A stretch of DNA of 64,000 bases from DMER64 sp041654355 (GTDB lineage: Bacteria > Bacteroidota > Bacteroidia > Bacteroidales > UBA932): assembly GCA_041654355.1 (NCBI GenBank), contig JBAZDQ010000005.1:15441-79440 (forward strand). The letters run 5' to 3'. Positions 1 through 8,833 of the stretch are shown one piece after another. The position numbers and the translations under genes were made by a program. Position 1 is the stretch's first letter, and every line of letters starts with the position of its first letter. The notes under the pieces are model-generated. The model searched no databases. It was not told the DNA's origin and was given only the letters and a program-made list of their open reading frames with translations.

Positions 1-1001
1 TAGCCGTTTGGTCCAAAGTAGAACTGTAAGGGAATGCTTTGCTGGGGAACTGCCTGATATGGGATTTGCATGTATGCCTTGCAATTCATGAGCAAGGTAT
101 CTGCATTTTCGGCTTCATAGAACCGGAAAGAAAGGTCCCCGCTGTTAAAGCTTTCATCGGCTATGAGAATGGCAGAAAAAAACTGTTGCTGAAAAGCTAC
201 CCATTCCAGGCGTGTGCTGATGGATTCGGAACCGTCGGCTTTTCTGAGCCCCATGTTTTCTACTTCTGTGGAATTGGGGTATTTATAAGCCATAGTGGAA
301 TTATTCTTTTCGTTGTCAAAACCTTTTTCCAGATGGCGGATGTCTACAATCCAGCTGAGGTCAATCTGGGTAACGTTGCGCGGGATATAGCGATCCATCC
401 CAACCAGATTTATATGCAAATCAAGCAGATAAGAATCTTCGTTCAGCGTGTATACATACTCCAGATAAGCATCTTCGTCAAAATGAAGGTTAAATATGAG
501 CATGTTCTCCTGTTCTATAAAACGGGAAGTGAAGAAAAATTCTCCGGTATTGATTTGTTCTCCAGTGTAAAGATCAAGTGAAAAATTGTTACCCGGACCC
601 CGGAATAACTCCAGGCTGTCCCCGCCGTAAGTCTTGAAATTTTTGATCTGTACGCTGTTAGGTTGACCTCCACGGTTAGTAAAAGCGATTCTGATCTTGT
701 CATTTTCCAGTACATACAGGGAATCTGTACCTTCCAGTGCCTGATTCAGATATGCGTTTGAAAACTGGTATCCGTTCCCTGAATCTGCAGGCTGAGTATC
801 ACGCGCTTTTGCGGCTGCCGGCAAAGGCAAAGTGTCTGTTACTGCCTTATTTGCAGCTGTTTTTACGGCTTCTGAATAAGCAATAGAATCACGTACGAAT
901 TGTTCTCTTTGCTGTTCTTTGGCCACTTTGTTATTGTAAAGACTGAAGCCTAAAAGTAAGGCGCCTATCAGCAAAACGGCCCAAATCGTATTTTTATTCA
1001 T
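1..1001 (-). CDS. yidC: YidC membrane protein insertase, N-terminal part (cut by window edge)
   Basis: YidC inserts and folds inner-membrane proteins, alone or with SecYEG. The reading frame starts at the ATG at 1001 with MNKNTIWAVLLIGALLLGF, a short N-terminal membrane segment. A charged, Ala-rich linker follows, then the long periplasmic beta-sandwich region typical of Gram-negative YidC (pieces such as VLENDKIRIAFTNRGGQP and SLELFRGPGNNFSLDLYTG). Only about 333 codons are present; the conserved five-helix core would lie beyond base 1. The start overlaps the stop of the upstream DUF349 gene (994-996) by 8 bases, so the two are probably co-translated. In many Bacteroidetes yidC follows pyrG; here the upstream neighbour is DUF349 instead. 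Identity is firm from the N-terminal pattern. Confidence 0.9.
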   Translation of the reverse strand, partial: MNKNTIWAVLLIGALLLGFSLYNNKVAKEQQREQFVRDSIAYSEAVKTAANKAVTDTLPLPAAAKARDTQPADSGNGYQFSNAYLNQALEGTDSLYVLENDKIRIAFTNRGGQPNSVQIKNFKTYGGDSLELFRGPGNNFSLDLYTGEQINTGEFFFTSRFIEQENMLIFNLHFDEDAYLEYVYTLNEDSYLLDLHINLVGMDRYIPRNVTQIDLSWIVDIRHLEKGFDNEKNNSTMAYKYPNSTEVENMGLRKADGSESISTRLEWVAFQQQFFSAILIADESFNSGDLSFRFYEAENADTLLMNCKAYMQIPYQAVPQQSIPLQFYFGPNG

Positions 1002-2763
1002 TGTTCTCTATCTGTTTGATCTTTTCTTCCAATTCCTTTAATTCGGATTTAGCTTCTTCTATTTTTTTGCAGGTATCTGCAATTATCTTATCTGCATTCT
1101 TGGACTTGGCAAAGAAACCCATGTTGTTTTCCCACACAGTGATCTCCGATTCCAATTGGCGGAAACGTTGAATAAGTTTATCGTGTTCAGAGTAACTTTC
1201 TGAAGTCTTTCTTCTTCCCTGCCGTACATTTCCGCGTTTTTCCGAAAATCCAGGATTCAGACGTCCAAAATGTTTGTTTATCAAATTTTTATACTTATTC
1301 TGAATGGTGTCTTTTTCCTTAATGGGAACAAAGCCTATCTGATTCCATCGTGCTTGAAAATCCCGAAGCGCGCCTTGCAGATCGTTGACGGAAGAAGTAT
1401 CTAAAGCTTCCAGCTCGCCTAAAACGGCCACTTTTTTTGCCAGATTATCTTCAAAAGAAGACTCCAGTTTGGAAAAATGTTCGGCTTTCCGGGTAAAGAA
1501 AATATCACAGGCAGAACGGAAACGTTTCCATATAGTTTCTGCCTGTTTCCTGGGTACGGGGCCTATCTCTTTCCATTGCTTCTGAAAATGGATTAACTGA
1601 TCAGTCGTGCGACGCCAGTCATCACTCATGTTGACTGCCTCGGCTTGTTCACACAAGGCTGTTTTCTGAGCGAGGTTTTCCTGCATTTCCTGTTTGAATT
1701 TTGCATAAAACTCTCTCTTTTCTCCATAGAATTTATCACACGCTGCCCTAAACCTGTCGTACACCTTCTGGTTCTCCTTCTTGGTAGCAAAACCAATGGC
1801 TCTCCATTCTTTTTGCAACGCTTCCAGTTCACTGGCTCTTTTATTCCAGTTGATTTCGTCATTATCTATCAGCGCGACTATTTTCTCGGCTTTTTCGCAC
1901 AAGATCAGTTTGGCTTCAAGGTTTTCCCGTTGATGCTTTTTCTGCTCCTCAAAGTACTCCTGGTGTTTTTTATTGATTGCAGTAGTACTAAGCTTGAAAC
2001 GTTCCCACATGGGTTCCCGTAATTCACTGGCTATTGGTCCCGTTTCCCTCCACTCTTCGTGCAATTTCTGCAATTTGTGAAATGCCGATACCACATTGGG
2101 TTCATCAACCAGAGCTGCAGCTTTTTCACAAAGCTTTTCCTTGATCTCCATATTACGTTTGAAATCCAGGTCCCGCAATTCTTTATTTATCTTGACGTAA
2201 TCGTAAAACTTCTCGACGTAATGCTGATAGGTTTCCCAAATATCCTTGGTCCGGGTTATGGGGACAGGGCCAACTTCTTTCCAATGCAATTGCAAAGCAC
2301 GGAATTCGGGAAATGTATGGTTAATGTCCTCCTGTTTATCAAGAAGTTCTTTTATACTGTTTATGATGGAAAGTTTTTCTTCCAGATTCCTCTCCTTTTG
2401 TTGTTCAATACTACGCAAAAGGTCAGCTCGCAATACTTTGTAACGAGCATACAGCTGTTTGAAAGCCGTTTCTTCCGGGGTATCCTGGACCTGAGCTGAG
2501 ACCTGTGGATCTCCATTTTCGACAGGTTGGTCTTTCCGGAGCAATTTATAGAAACAGGACTTGATGATATCTGCATTCTTATGCATTTCCGTCTTTTCCG
2601 TGGCCTCTATAAGTCTTTCAAATTCAGTCAGAAGCTCTGTTATAGACAAAGTTGAGTAGTCTATGATTTCCGGGTTCTGCGTAGATTCGACCACATTGTT
2701 TTCCTGCTGTTTTTTGTCGTCGAATTGCTCCATAGGAGCAGAGTTGTTCAATTCAGGATCCAT
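994..2763 (-). CDS. DUF349 domain-containing protein
   Basis: A 589-residue cytoplasmic, highly charged, mostly helical protein. After an acidic N-terminal region of about 110 residues it holds five tandem DUF349 units of about 75 residues. Each carries a W-[KR]-x-x-G-[FP]-[VAI]-P-like core: HWKEVGPVPITR, EWRETGPIASEL, EWRAIGFATKK, QWKEIGPVPRKQ and RWNQIGFVPIKE. The C-terminus is a coiled coil rich in Lys and Glu. No catalytic motif is visible and I assign no biochemical function. The length matches the family in Bacteroidales. It lies first in a minus-strand pair with yidC and diverges from trmD. A TACATTTG -7-like box at 2796-2803 (minus strand) fits its promoter, but no clear -33 box accompanies it. 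Confidence 0.9.
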   Translation of the reverse strand: MDPELNNSAPMEQFDDKKQQENNVVESTQNPEIIDYSTLSITELLTEFERLIEATEKTEMHKNADIIKSCFYKLLRKDQPVENGDPQVSAQVQDTPEETAFKQLYARYKVLRADLLRSIEQQKERNLEEKLSIINSIKELLDKQEDINHTFPEFRALQLHWKEVGPVPITRTKDIWETYQHYVEKFYDYVKINKELRDLDFKRNMEIKEKLCEKAAALVDEPNVVSAFHKLQKLHEEWRETGPIASELREPMWERFKLSTTAINKKHQEYFEEQKKHQRENLEAKLILCEKAEKIVALIDNDEINWNKRASELEALQKEWRAIGFATKKENQKVYDRFRAACDKFYGEKREFYAKFKQEMQENLAQKTALCEQAEAVNMSDDWRRTTDQLIHFQKQWKEIGPVPRKQAETIWKRFRSACDIFFTRKAEHFSKLESSFEDNLAKKVAVLGELEALDTSSVNDLQGALRDFQARWNQIGFVPIKEKDTIQNKYKNLINKHFGRLNPGFSEKRGNVRQGRRKTSESYSEHDKLIQRFRQLESEITVWENNMGFFAKSKNADKIIADTCKKIEEAKSELKELEEKIKQIENNE

Positions 2764-2833
2764 TGTACGAGAAAGGAATTAGTATTTATAGCTTGCAAAT
2801 GTAATGAAAAACTCCAATATATGGAATTATGAT

Positions 2834-2841
2834 TACTTTTG
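2834..2841 (+). promoter_or_regulatory. Bacteroidetes -7 box upstream of trmD
   Basis: TACTTTTG matches the TAnnTTTG -7 consensus. Transcription would start about 7 bases downstream, almost at the trmD ATG at 2849, so the message could be leaderless or nearly so. No good -33 TTTG is visible at the right distance. Confidence 0.4.
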
Positions 2842-2848
2842 CATTATT

Positions 2849-3538
2849 ATGAGAATCGACATAATAACGGTACTTCCCGAGTTGTTGGAAAGTCCTCTTT
2901 CTCATTCCATAGTCAAAAGAGCCAGGGCCGGATCCCTGGTAGAGATCGTGATCCACGATCTAAAAATTTATGGTAAAGGAAAATACCGACAGACAGACGA
3001 TTATGCATTTGGCGGAGATGCCGGAATGGTCATGATGATTGAACCAATATATAAACTTTTGGAAGATCTTAAGAAAGAACGCTCCTACGAAGAAATACTG
3101 TACACCAGTCCGGACGGGGAACCTTTTTCACAGAAAGAGGCAAACCGCTTGTCCTGCCTGCAAAATATAATCATCCTGTGCGGCCATTATAAAGGGATCG
3201 ATCAAAGGATCAGAGACCATTTGATAACTAAAGAAATATCTATAGGAGATTATGTGTTGAGCGGAGGAGAACTGGCCGCTGCCGTCATCACGGATGCCGT
3301 GGTGCGTTTGCTCCCCGGAGCACTGACAGATGAGACCTCGGCCCTGACAGACAGCTTTCAGGACGGGCTGTTGGCCCCTCCCATTTATACCCGTCCTGCC
3401 GATTTCAGAGGGTGGAAAGTTCCCGATATACTGCTTTGCGGTGACCCTGTTAAAATCCGCAACTGGCAGGAAGAAAAAAGTCTCGACCGTACGGAACGGT
3501 TGAGACCTGATCTTTTACATCGGGATACCGGGGACTAG
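2849..3538 (+). CDS. trmD: tRNA (guanine-N1)-methyltransferase TrmD
   Basis: TrmD methylates G37 at N1 in tRNAs that read CNN and related codons, using S-adenosylmethionine and a trefoil-knot fold. The start MRIDIITVLPELL at 2849 is the conserved beginning; an in-frame ATG at 2804 would add 15 unrelated residues and lies upstream of the likely promoter. Visible motifs are GGDAGMVMM, the loop ILCGHYKGIDQRI, and the knot signature GDYVLSGGELAA, all part of the SAM and G37 site. At 229 residues it is full length for the family. It stands alone on the plus strand, divergent from DUF349, and its end overlaps the stop of the convergent 4Fe-4S gene by 4 bases. Confidence 0.95.
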   Translation: MRIDIITVLPELLESPLSHSIVKRARAGSLVEIVIHDLKIYGKGKYRQTDDYAFGGDAGMVMMIEPIYKLLEDLKKERSYEEILYTSPDGEPFSQKEANRLSCLQNIIILCGHYKGIDQRIRDHLITKEISIGDYVLSGGELAAAVITDAVVRLLPGALTDETSALTDSFQDGLLAPPIYTRPADFRGWKVPDILLCGDPVKIRNWQEEKSLDRTERLRPDLLHRDTGD

Positions 3539-5034
3539 AAACCGAATCCGTCCACTTTAATATCAATAGCAGCATCAATGACCGGTGCATCTGCCAGTCG
3601 TTGTTCGGACAACGGAAGTACTACAATGGCTTTCGGCCTGGCCGGACAAATGAATTCACACCCCCCGCAGCCAATGCAAAGGGCCGGAGTCGTTTTGGGA
3701 AACAGTTTATCACTTCCTTCCCGGGGAGTCATTTTTACAGCCTTTACGGGACAATGTTCATCACACGCTCCACAATCCGTTCCGAATTTTTCCACAATGC
3801 AATTTTCAAGCATGAATTTTACCACACCTATTTTGACCCGTTTTTTTTCATCCAGGGGCATCAATTGCAACGCTCCTGAAGGACACACTTCCATGCATCT
3901 CCGGCAATCAAAGCCACAAAAACCGTGATCATAAGAAACAGAAGGCAACAGAAATCCCTGCCACCCGAAAGCACCCATGGCCGGCTTGATAATATGAGCC
4001 GGGCAAGCAGCTATACAAGCATGACATGCAATACAGGTGTCTTTCAAACGCTCGAGGGTCCCTGCACCCGGAGGCATGGTTTTGGGAATTTTGAGCTTCT
4101 TGTTTTCGGTAAATCGATTCCATAAAACAATCCCGGCACCCGTTCCCATAGCAGCCAAAAGAAAAGCCCTCCGGCTGTTTCCCCGTAAAGGTTGTTTTTC
4201 TTCAGAGGCAGATTTTATTTTCTTTTCAGGTTTCCAGGCAAAACGGTAACGTATGGATCCTTTGGCACATTTTGAAATACAGTTAAAACAGACCACACAG
4301 CGGGAATTGTCGATTACCGGCTTTTCGGCATCTATGCAGAAAGATTTGCAATTCATACTGCACAACCTACAATTTGTACAGGATTCGGGATCTATCTGCA
4401 CCCGGAACATGGAATACCTGGATATCAATCCCAGTAAAGTCCCCACAGGACATATGGTATTGCAGTAGAGCCTCCCTTTTAAGTATGCCGTAACGGTCAA
4501 TGCCGCCAGGATAACGGCTGAAACCAGAAAGGCGGTCAGGTTCCATGCATCATATTTTGAACCGGAAACAAAGTAAGCCAAAGGCCTGCCTATGTTGGCA
4601 GCCATTTTTCCGAATAACCCGTAAGGATCAAGCCATACCAGGGGCAAAACAAAAGAAAAAGCAACACATATAACAACAATTATCAATATGGAATATCTGA
4701 GTATGTTACGCGCTTTTGTATAATGTGTCCGGCGTTTCTTCTTATTTCTGATAAATAAGCCGATCCGGTAAACAATGTCCTGATATATGCCCAGCGGACA
4801 GAGCAGTGAACAGTAAATACGTCCGAACAACAAAGTTAAAAGCAGCACTATAAGTACTGTGAACAGCCCCCCCGTGGCAATACCCAGTATGGCAGGGACT
4901 ATCTGTAATCCCAGGATAGTGCTCCAAATTCCGGCTGCCTTAGCGGAAAAAGCAACAAAAAAGTACGTCAGCCCTGTAAAAACTGCCAAAGCAATAATCC
5001 TTCGGGCCCATCTCAAAAAACCGTAGAGGTGCAT
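3535..5034 (-). CDS. membrane-bound polyferredoxin (NapH-like 4Fe-4S binding protein)
   Basis: A 499-residue membrane protein that probably passes electrons between a quinone or periplasmic donor and soluble iron-sulfur partners. The first half has about four membrane segments and two NapH/CcoG-type signatures, CSLLCPLGIYQD and CNTICPVGTLLG. It then has ferredoxin motifs: CTNCRLCSMNC, CVVCFNCISKC, CIACHACIAACP, CGFDCRRCMEVCP, CGACDEHCP and CIGCGGCEFICP, enough cysteines for about six 4Fe-4S clusters. A twin-Arg-like SRRAFLLAAMGTGAG hydrophobic stretch sits in the middle, unusual for a Tat signal because it is internal. The start overlaps the stop of the DUF362 gene as TAATG, so the two form a translationally coupled pair. 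The electron partner is not identifiable from the sequence. Confidence 0.85.
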   Translation of the reverse strand: MHLYGFLRWARRIIALAVFTGLTYFFVAFSAKAAGIWSTILGLQIVPAILGIATGGLFTVLIVLLLTLLFGRIYCSLLCPLGIYQDIVYRIGLFIRNKKKRRTHYTKARNILRYSILIIVVICVAFSFVLPLVWLDPYGLFGKMAANIGRPLAYFVSGSKYDAWNLTAFLVSAVILAALTVTAYLKGRLYCNTICPVGTLLGLISRYSMFRVQIDPESCTNCRLCSMNCKSFCIDAEKPVIDNSRCVVCFNCISKCAKGSIRYRFAWKPEKKIKSASEEKQPLRGNSRRAFLLAAMGTGAGIVLWNRFTENKKLKIPKTMPPGAGTLERLKDTCIACHACIAACPAHIIKPAMGAFGWQGFLLPSVSYDHGFCGFDCRRCMEVCPSGALQLMPLDEKKRVKIGVVKFMLENCIVEKFGTDCGACDEHCPVKAVKMTPREGSDKLFPKTTPALCIGCGGCEFICPARPKAIVVLPLSEQRLADAPVIDAAIDIKVDGFGF

Positions 5035-5981
5035 TAGAGGCGGATTCGTTTTATATTCAAAGTGTCAAGTTTTGTAGTTCCCAGCTGATGCTTTTCTGCC
5101 AGCAAAATGTGGGAAGCGTCTTCAAGCGTCATGGCACTAAACTGGTTGAAAAATTGTGTGGCTGCCGTGTCTACCGCAACAATATCCTGTGACATAAACA
5201 AAGCTTTAGGGGTTTGCACATCTTCCAGGCTGCGGCCTTTAGGTCCGTTTTGTGTCATGATGCGGTATCCGTCCACAATATTGAGCACCGGACGTTTTTC
5301 AAAGGTTGCGGCATCAGCTATACATTGCTGAAGGTCATTGGAATGCATATACCGGCGATCCCAGACGATCCCCATATAGTTCTTCATGCACAGTGTCATC
5401 CGGGCACCTCCGTGATTTTTAAGTATTGGCACGTTGATCCATGCATCGCATTCAAGGAGGGCTTCGTGGATCTTTGGCGTTTTCATCCTCAGGGCCTGAG
5501 GCAATTCAGTTTCCCGAAAATACTTTTCTTCATGAGCATTTACCATCTCTCCGCCTGCCTGTTTGACAGCTTCCTGAATGCCGCTGTTTTCATAACAACC
5601 TCTCCAATGATCACAAGTATGATCAAAAACTTTTACTTGTGAAGCCCCAGCTGCCAGGCAGTCTCTGATAATGGCACCTACCAGCTGCGGATTGGTACAT
5701 GCCGCATATTCGGGGCTTTTGTCCCATCCTATATTCGGTTTAACGACTACTTTCATCCCAGGTTTTATGTACCGGGACATGCCTCCCATTTCCTGAATGG
5801 CACGGGAATATAGCTGTTCGGGTTCTCCACCCATAATGGCTACCATGTCGGGAATGTCGTCTTTACCGGGAAGGGTTCCGGATACTGTTTTTTCCGAGGC
5901 AAAGAGCTTCATTCCTTTCAATCCCACCGTTCCGGCTACTGCACCCAGTACAGCGGTCTTTAAAAAATGTCTTCTTTCCAT
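5034..5981 (-). CDS. DUF362 domain-containing protein, Tat-type signal
   Basis: A 315-residue protein beginning MERRHFLKTAVLGAVAGTVG, which looks like a twin-arginine export signal with RRHFLK in place of RRxFLK. The rest is a DUF362 domain: MKVVVKPNIGWDKSP, a middle NVPILKNHGGARMTLCMKN segment, and LNIVDGYRIMTQNGP. DUF362 proteins are often found next to ferredoxins and are thought to act in iron-sulfur or redox chemistry, but the reaction is unknown. It is directly upstream of the membrane polyferredoxin (TAATG overlap), which supports a shared redox function at the cell envelope. Full length for the family. Confidence 0.85.
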   Translation of the reverse strand: MERRHFLKTAVLGAVAGTVGLKGMKLFASEKTVSGTLPGKDDIPDMVAIMGGEPEQLYSRAIQEMGGMSRYIKPGMKVVVKPNIGWDKSPEYAACTNPQLVGAIIRDCLAAGASQVKVFDHTCDHWRGCYENSGIQEAVKQAGGEMVNAHEEKYFRETELPQALRMKTPKIHEALLECDAWINVPILKNHGGARMTLCMKNYMGIVWDRRYMHSNDLQQCIADAATFEKRPVLNIVDGYRIMTQNGPKGRSLEDVQTPKALFMSQDIVAVDTAATQFFNQFSAMTLEDASHILLAEKHQLGTTKLDTLNIKRIRL

Positions 5982-5988
5982 AATGATT

Positions 5989-6867
5989 TTATTTGTTGTG
6001 TTTTAAGGCTGCTTTTAATGTATTTTTCAATAGTGATACTCGTGTCATGGGACCCACTCCGCCAGGAACAGGGGTGATGTAACTGCAACGCGGAGCCACC
6101 TCATCAAAATCCACGTCGCCTGCCAGACGGAATCCCGATTTTGTATTCTTATCTTCCACTCTTGAAATGCCTACGTCAATCACCACGGCTCCTTCTTTCA
6201 CCATATTTGCCTTCAGAAAGCCGGGACGCCCCAGGGCAGCAATTATAATATCGGCCCTGCGACAGACTTTTTCCAGATCCATAGTACGGCTGTGGCATAA
6301 AGTCACGGTGCAATCCCCGCCGGGTCCTTTTTGGGACAACAGGTTAGCCAGGGGTTTTCCCACAATGTTACTGCGCCCTATGATCACACATTCTTTACCT
6401 TGAGTGGGGATCTTGTAATATTCAAGCAAATCCACGATACCAGCAGGTGTAGCAGAGACAAACGAAGGCATCCCCAGGACCATGCGGCCTACATTGACCG
6501 GGTGAAACCCGTCTACATCCTTGGACGGATCAATGGTTTCAATGATCTCCTGTGCATCCAGATGATCCGGCAGGGGCAACTGGACAATCAAACCGTCAAT
6601 TTCCGGATCCTCGTTAATAGTCCGCACGCAGGAAATCAGTTCTTCCCGGGTAATCGTGTCCGGGAATTTATAGAGGGACGAATCCATCCCGACTTCCTTA
6701 CAGTCCTTTTCTTTATTTCTCACATAAGTCTGGCTGGCAGGGTCTTCTCCTACCAAAATGGCAGCAAGATGAGGCCTTCTGCCGTATTGGCTTATAAACC
6801 CGGCAACATTTTCGGCTATTTCCTTTTTGAGGTCCTGTGCCGTTTGTTTTCCATCTAATAATTTCAT
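5989..6867 (-). CDS. folD: methylenetetrahydrofolate dehydrogenase/cyclohydrolase FolD
   Basis: FolD is a cytoplasmic bifunctional enzyme interconverting 5,10-methylene-THF, methenyl-THF and 10-formyl-THF with NADP. Visible signatures are the substrate-site segment YVRNKEKDCKEVGM, which contains the catalytic Lys, the loop VDGFHPVNVGR, the dinucleotide motif IGRSNIVGKPLANLL, and the C-terminal PVPGGVGPMTRVSLLKNT. Three consecutive ATG codons (6873, 6870, 6867) precede the conserved MKLLDGKQTAQDLK; I take 6867. The first of these overlaps the ffh stop TGA (6870-6872), so folD is probably translated by coupling after ffh. About 292 residues, normal length. Confidence 0.95.
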   Translation of the reverse strand: MKLLDGKQTAQDLKKEIAENVAGFISQYGRRPHLAAILVGEDPASQTYVRNKEKDCKEVGMDSSLYKFPDTITREELISCVRTINEDPEIDGLIVQLPLPDHLDAQEIIETIDPSKDVDGFHPVNVGRMVLGMPSFVSATPAGIVDLLEYYKIPTQGKECVIIGRSNIVGKPLANLLSQKGPGGDCTVTLCHSRTMDLEKVCRRADIIIAALGRPGFLKANMVKEGAVVIDVGISRVEDKNTKSGFRLAGDVDFDEVAPRCSYITPVPGGVGPMTRVSLLKNTLKAALKHNK

Positions 6868-6869
6868 CA

Positions 6870-8201
6870 TCATAAGCCTCCTTTTCTTAATGCATTTGCC
6901 ATAGACATCCCACGACCTCCGCGAAGGTCCTTCATCATTTTACGTGTATCGTCAAACTGCTTGATCAGGCGATTGACTTCGGTAATGGATGTACCGCTGC
7001 CAGAAGCTATACGTTTGCGACGATTCCCGTTTAAAAGCGAAGGATTATCTCTTTCTTCAGGTGTCATGGAAGATATGATGGCTTCTATGCCTTTGAACGC
7101 ATCGTTATCAATATCCTGATCTTTGATCATTTTGGAAACCCCGGGAATCATGGATGCCAGATCCTTGATATTGCCCATCTTCTGCACCTGTTTGATCTGG
7201 TTTAAAAAATCATTGAAATTAAAATTATCCTGGGCCAGTTTCTTTCTTAATTTTTTGCTTTCTTCTTCATCAAACTGTTCCTGTGCTTTTTCCACCAGGC
7301 TGACAATATCTCCCATACCCAGGATCCTGTCTGCTATACGAGAAGGATAGAACACATCCAGTGAATCCGGTTTTTCCCCTGAACTGACAAATTTTATGGG
7401 TTTATTTACCACGGCACGTATGGTCAGAGCTGCTCCACCGCGTGTATCCCCATCCAGTTTGGTCAGTACGACCCCGTCATACTGCAACCTTTCATGGAAT
7501 ACACGTGCCGTTTCCACGGCATCCTGACCGGTCATGGAATCTACCACAAAAAGAGTTTCGGTGGGATCTACCGCTTTTTTGATGGCTGTGATCTCGGTCA
7601 TCATGGCCTGGTCAATGGCAAGACGGCCGGCCGTATCAATGATCACCACGCTATACCCCTCTTTTTTGGCTTTATCTATGGCATTACGTGCAATATCGAC
7701 CGGATCCCGGTTCTCGTTTTCAACATACACATCAACACCTGTCTGCTGCCCCAATACCTGTAACTGTTCCATTGCAGCGGGGCGATAAATATCCCCGGCA
7801 ACCAGCAGTGGCCGGAGGCCTTTCTTTTTCTTTAAATGGAGGGCAAGCTTTGCCGAGAAGGTGGTTTTACCGGAACCCTGCAGGCCTGCGACCAGTACAA
7901 TCCCGGGATTTCCTTTTATATTTATTCCCGAGGCATCACCTCCCATCAGGTCAACCAGGCGGTCGTGGACAATTTTGGTCATCATCTGACCGGGACGCAC
8001 AGAATTAAGCACATCCTGTCCCAAAGCCTCTTCTTTGACCTGGTCGCAAAAAGTTTTTGCCACTTTGTAACTAACGTCGGCATCCAGCAATGCCCTACGC
8101 ACATCCTTGAGGGTTTCCGCCACGTTGATCTCAGTGATTTTTCCTTCACCCTTCAACAATTTGAACGATCGTTCCAGTCTATCCGTCAGGTTCTCAAACA
8201 T
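6870..8201 (-). CDS. ffh: signal recognition particle protein Ffh
   Basis: Ffh is the SRP54 GTPase that, with 4.5S RNA, targets nascent membrane proteins to the FtsY receptor. The N-terminal helical bundle starts MFENLTDRLERSFKLLKGEG. The G domain shows GLQGSGKTTFSAKLA (P loop), VIIDTAGR, and TKLDGDTRGGAAL. The Met-rich M domain follows to the C-terminus (MKDLRGGRGMSMANALRKGG). 443 residues is normal. It overlaps folD downstream. The 4.5S RNA gene was not seen in the window. Confidence 0.97.
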   Translation of the reverse strand: MFENLTDRLERSFKLLKGEGKITEINVAETLKDVRRALLDADVSYKVAKTFCDQVKEEALGQDVLNSVRPGQMMTKIVHDRLVDLMGGDASGINIKGNPGIVLVAGLQGSGKTTFSAKLALHLKKKKGLRPLLVAGDIYRPAAMEQLQVLGQQTGVDVYVENENRDPVDIARNAIDKAKKEGYSVVIIDTAGRLAIDQAMMTEITAIKKAVDPTETLFVVDSMTGQDAVETARVFHERLQYDGVVLTKLDGDTRGGAALTIRAVVNKPIKFVSSGEKPDSLDVFYPSRIADRILGMGDIVSLVEKAQEQFDEEESKKLRKKLAQDNFNFNDFLNQIKQVQKMGNIKDLASMIPGVSKMIKDQDIDNDAFKGIEAIISSMTPEERDNPSLLNGNRRKRIASGSGTSITEVNRLIKQFDDTRKMMKDLRGGRGMSMANALRKGGL

Positions 8202-8210
8202 ATCAAAATT

Positions 8211-8828
8211 CTATTTATCATGTAAAGGTTTTGGACCTTCCCGAATAACCAAAGGTTCGGGGCCCGTACAATCAATAATTGCCGAGGGATCCTGTCCCCC
8301 CGGTCCACCGTCTATCACAATGTCCACCATATCACCAAACCGTTCATTGATCAGGTCCGGATCGTAACCGTATTCCGGTTCTGCGTCATCCCAGGGCAGT
8401 GAAGTAGAAATGATAGGAACTCCCAGTTCTCTGAGGATCTGTTGCAAAATGGGATTATCGGGAACACGGATACCAACGGTATGCTTTTTCACCTTGAACA
8501 TTTTGGGTACCAGACTGTTTCCCAGCAACAAAAAAGTATAAGGCCCCGGCAGGTTTTTTTTCATCATCCGGAAAATGCTGTTGCTCATTGGCTTGCAATA
8601 CGAGGACACCTGCGACAGATCATAACAAAGAAACGACAATCTGGTAGACGGAGTATAATAACCTTTTATCTGCTCCATACGCGGAACACTCCCCAAAAAT
8701 TCAATGGAACAGCCCATCCCGTAAACACTGTCTGTGGGATAAATGACGATCCCTCCCTTTTGCAGGGTGGAGACAGTCTGTTCAATGAGTCTGTCCTGTG
8801 GATTATCCGGGTATATTTTAAAATACAT
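8211..8828 (-). CDS. L-threonylcarbamoyladenylate synthase (Sua5/YciO/YrdC family)
   Basis: Members of this family make threonylcarbamoyl-AMP from Thr, bicarbonate and ATP for t6A37 of ANN-reading tRNAs. The YrdC fold is visible as GGIVIYPTDSVYGMGCSIE near the N-terminus, LSFLCYDLSQVSSYCKPMSN, PGPYTFLLLG, and VGIRVPDNPILQQIL. The start is set at 8828 (MYFKIYPDNPQ); the longer frame to 8921 begins inside lysA. The protein is about 205 residues, so it lacks the C-terminal Sua5 domain and could be a YciO-type paralogue rather than the t6A enzyme itself. It begins 5 bases after the lysA stop and is probably in one operon with it. Confidence 0.85.
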   Translation of the reverse strand: MYFKIYPDNPQDRLIEQTVSTLQKGGIVIYPTDSVYGMGCSIEFLGSVPRMEQIKGYYTPSTRLSFLCYDLSQVSSYCKPMSNSIFRMMKKNLPGPYTFLLLGNSLVPKMFKVKKHTVGIRVPDNPILQQILRELGVPIISTSLPWDDAEPEYGYDPDLINERFGDMVDIVIDGGPGGQDPSAIIDCTGPEPLVIREGPKPLHDK

Positions 8829-8833
8829 TACTG

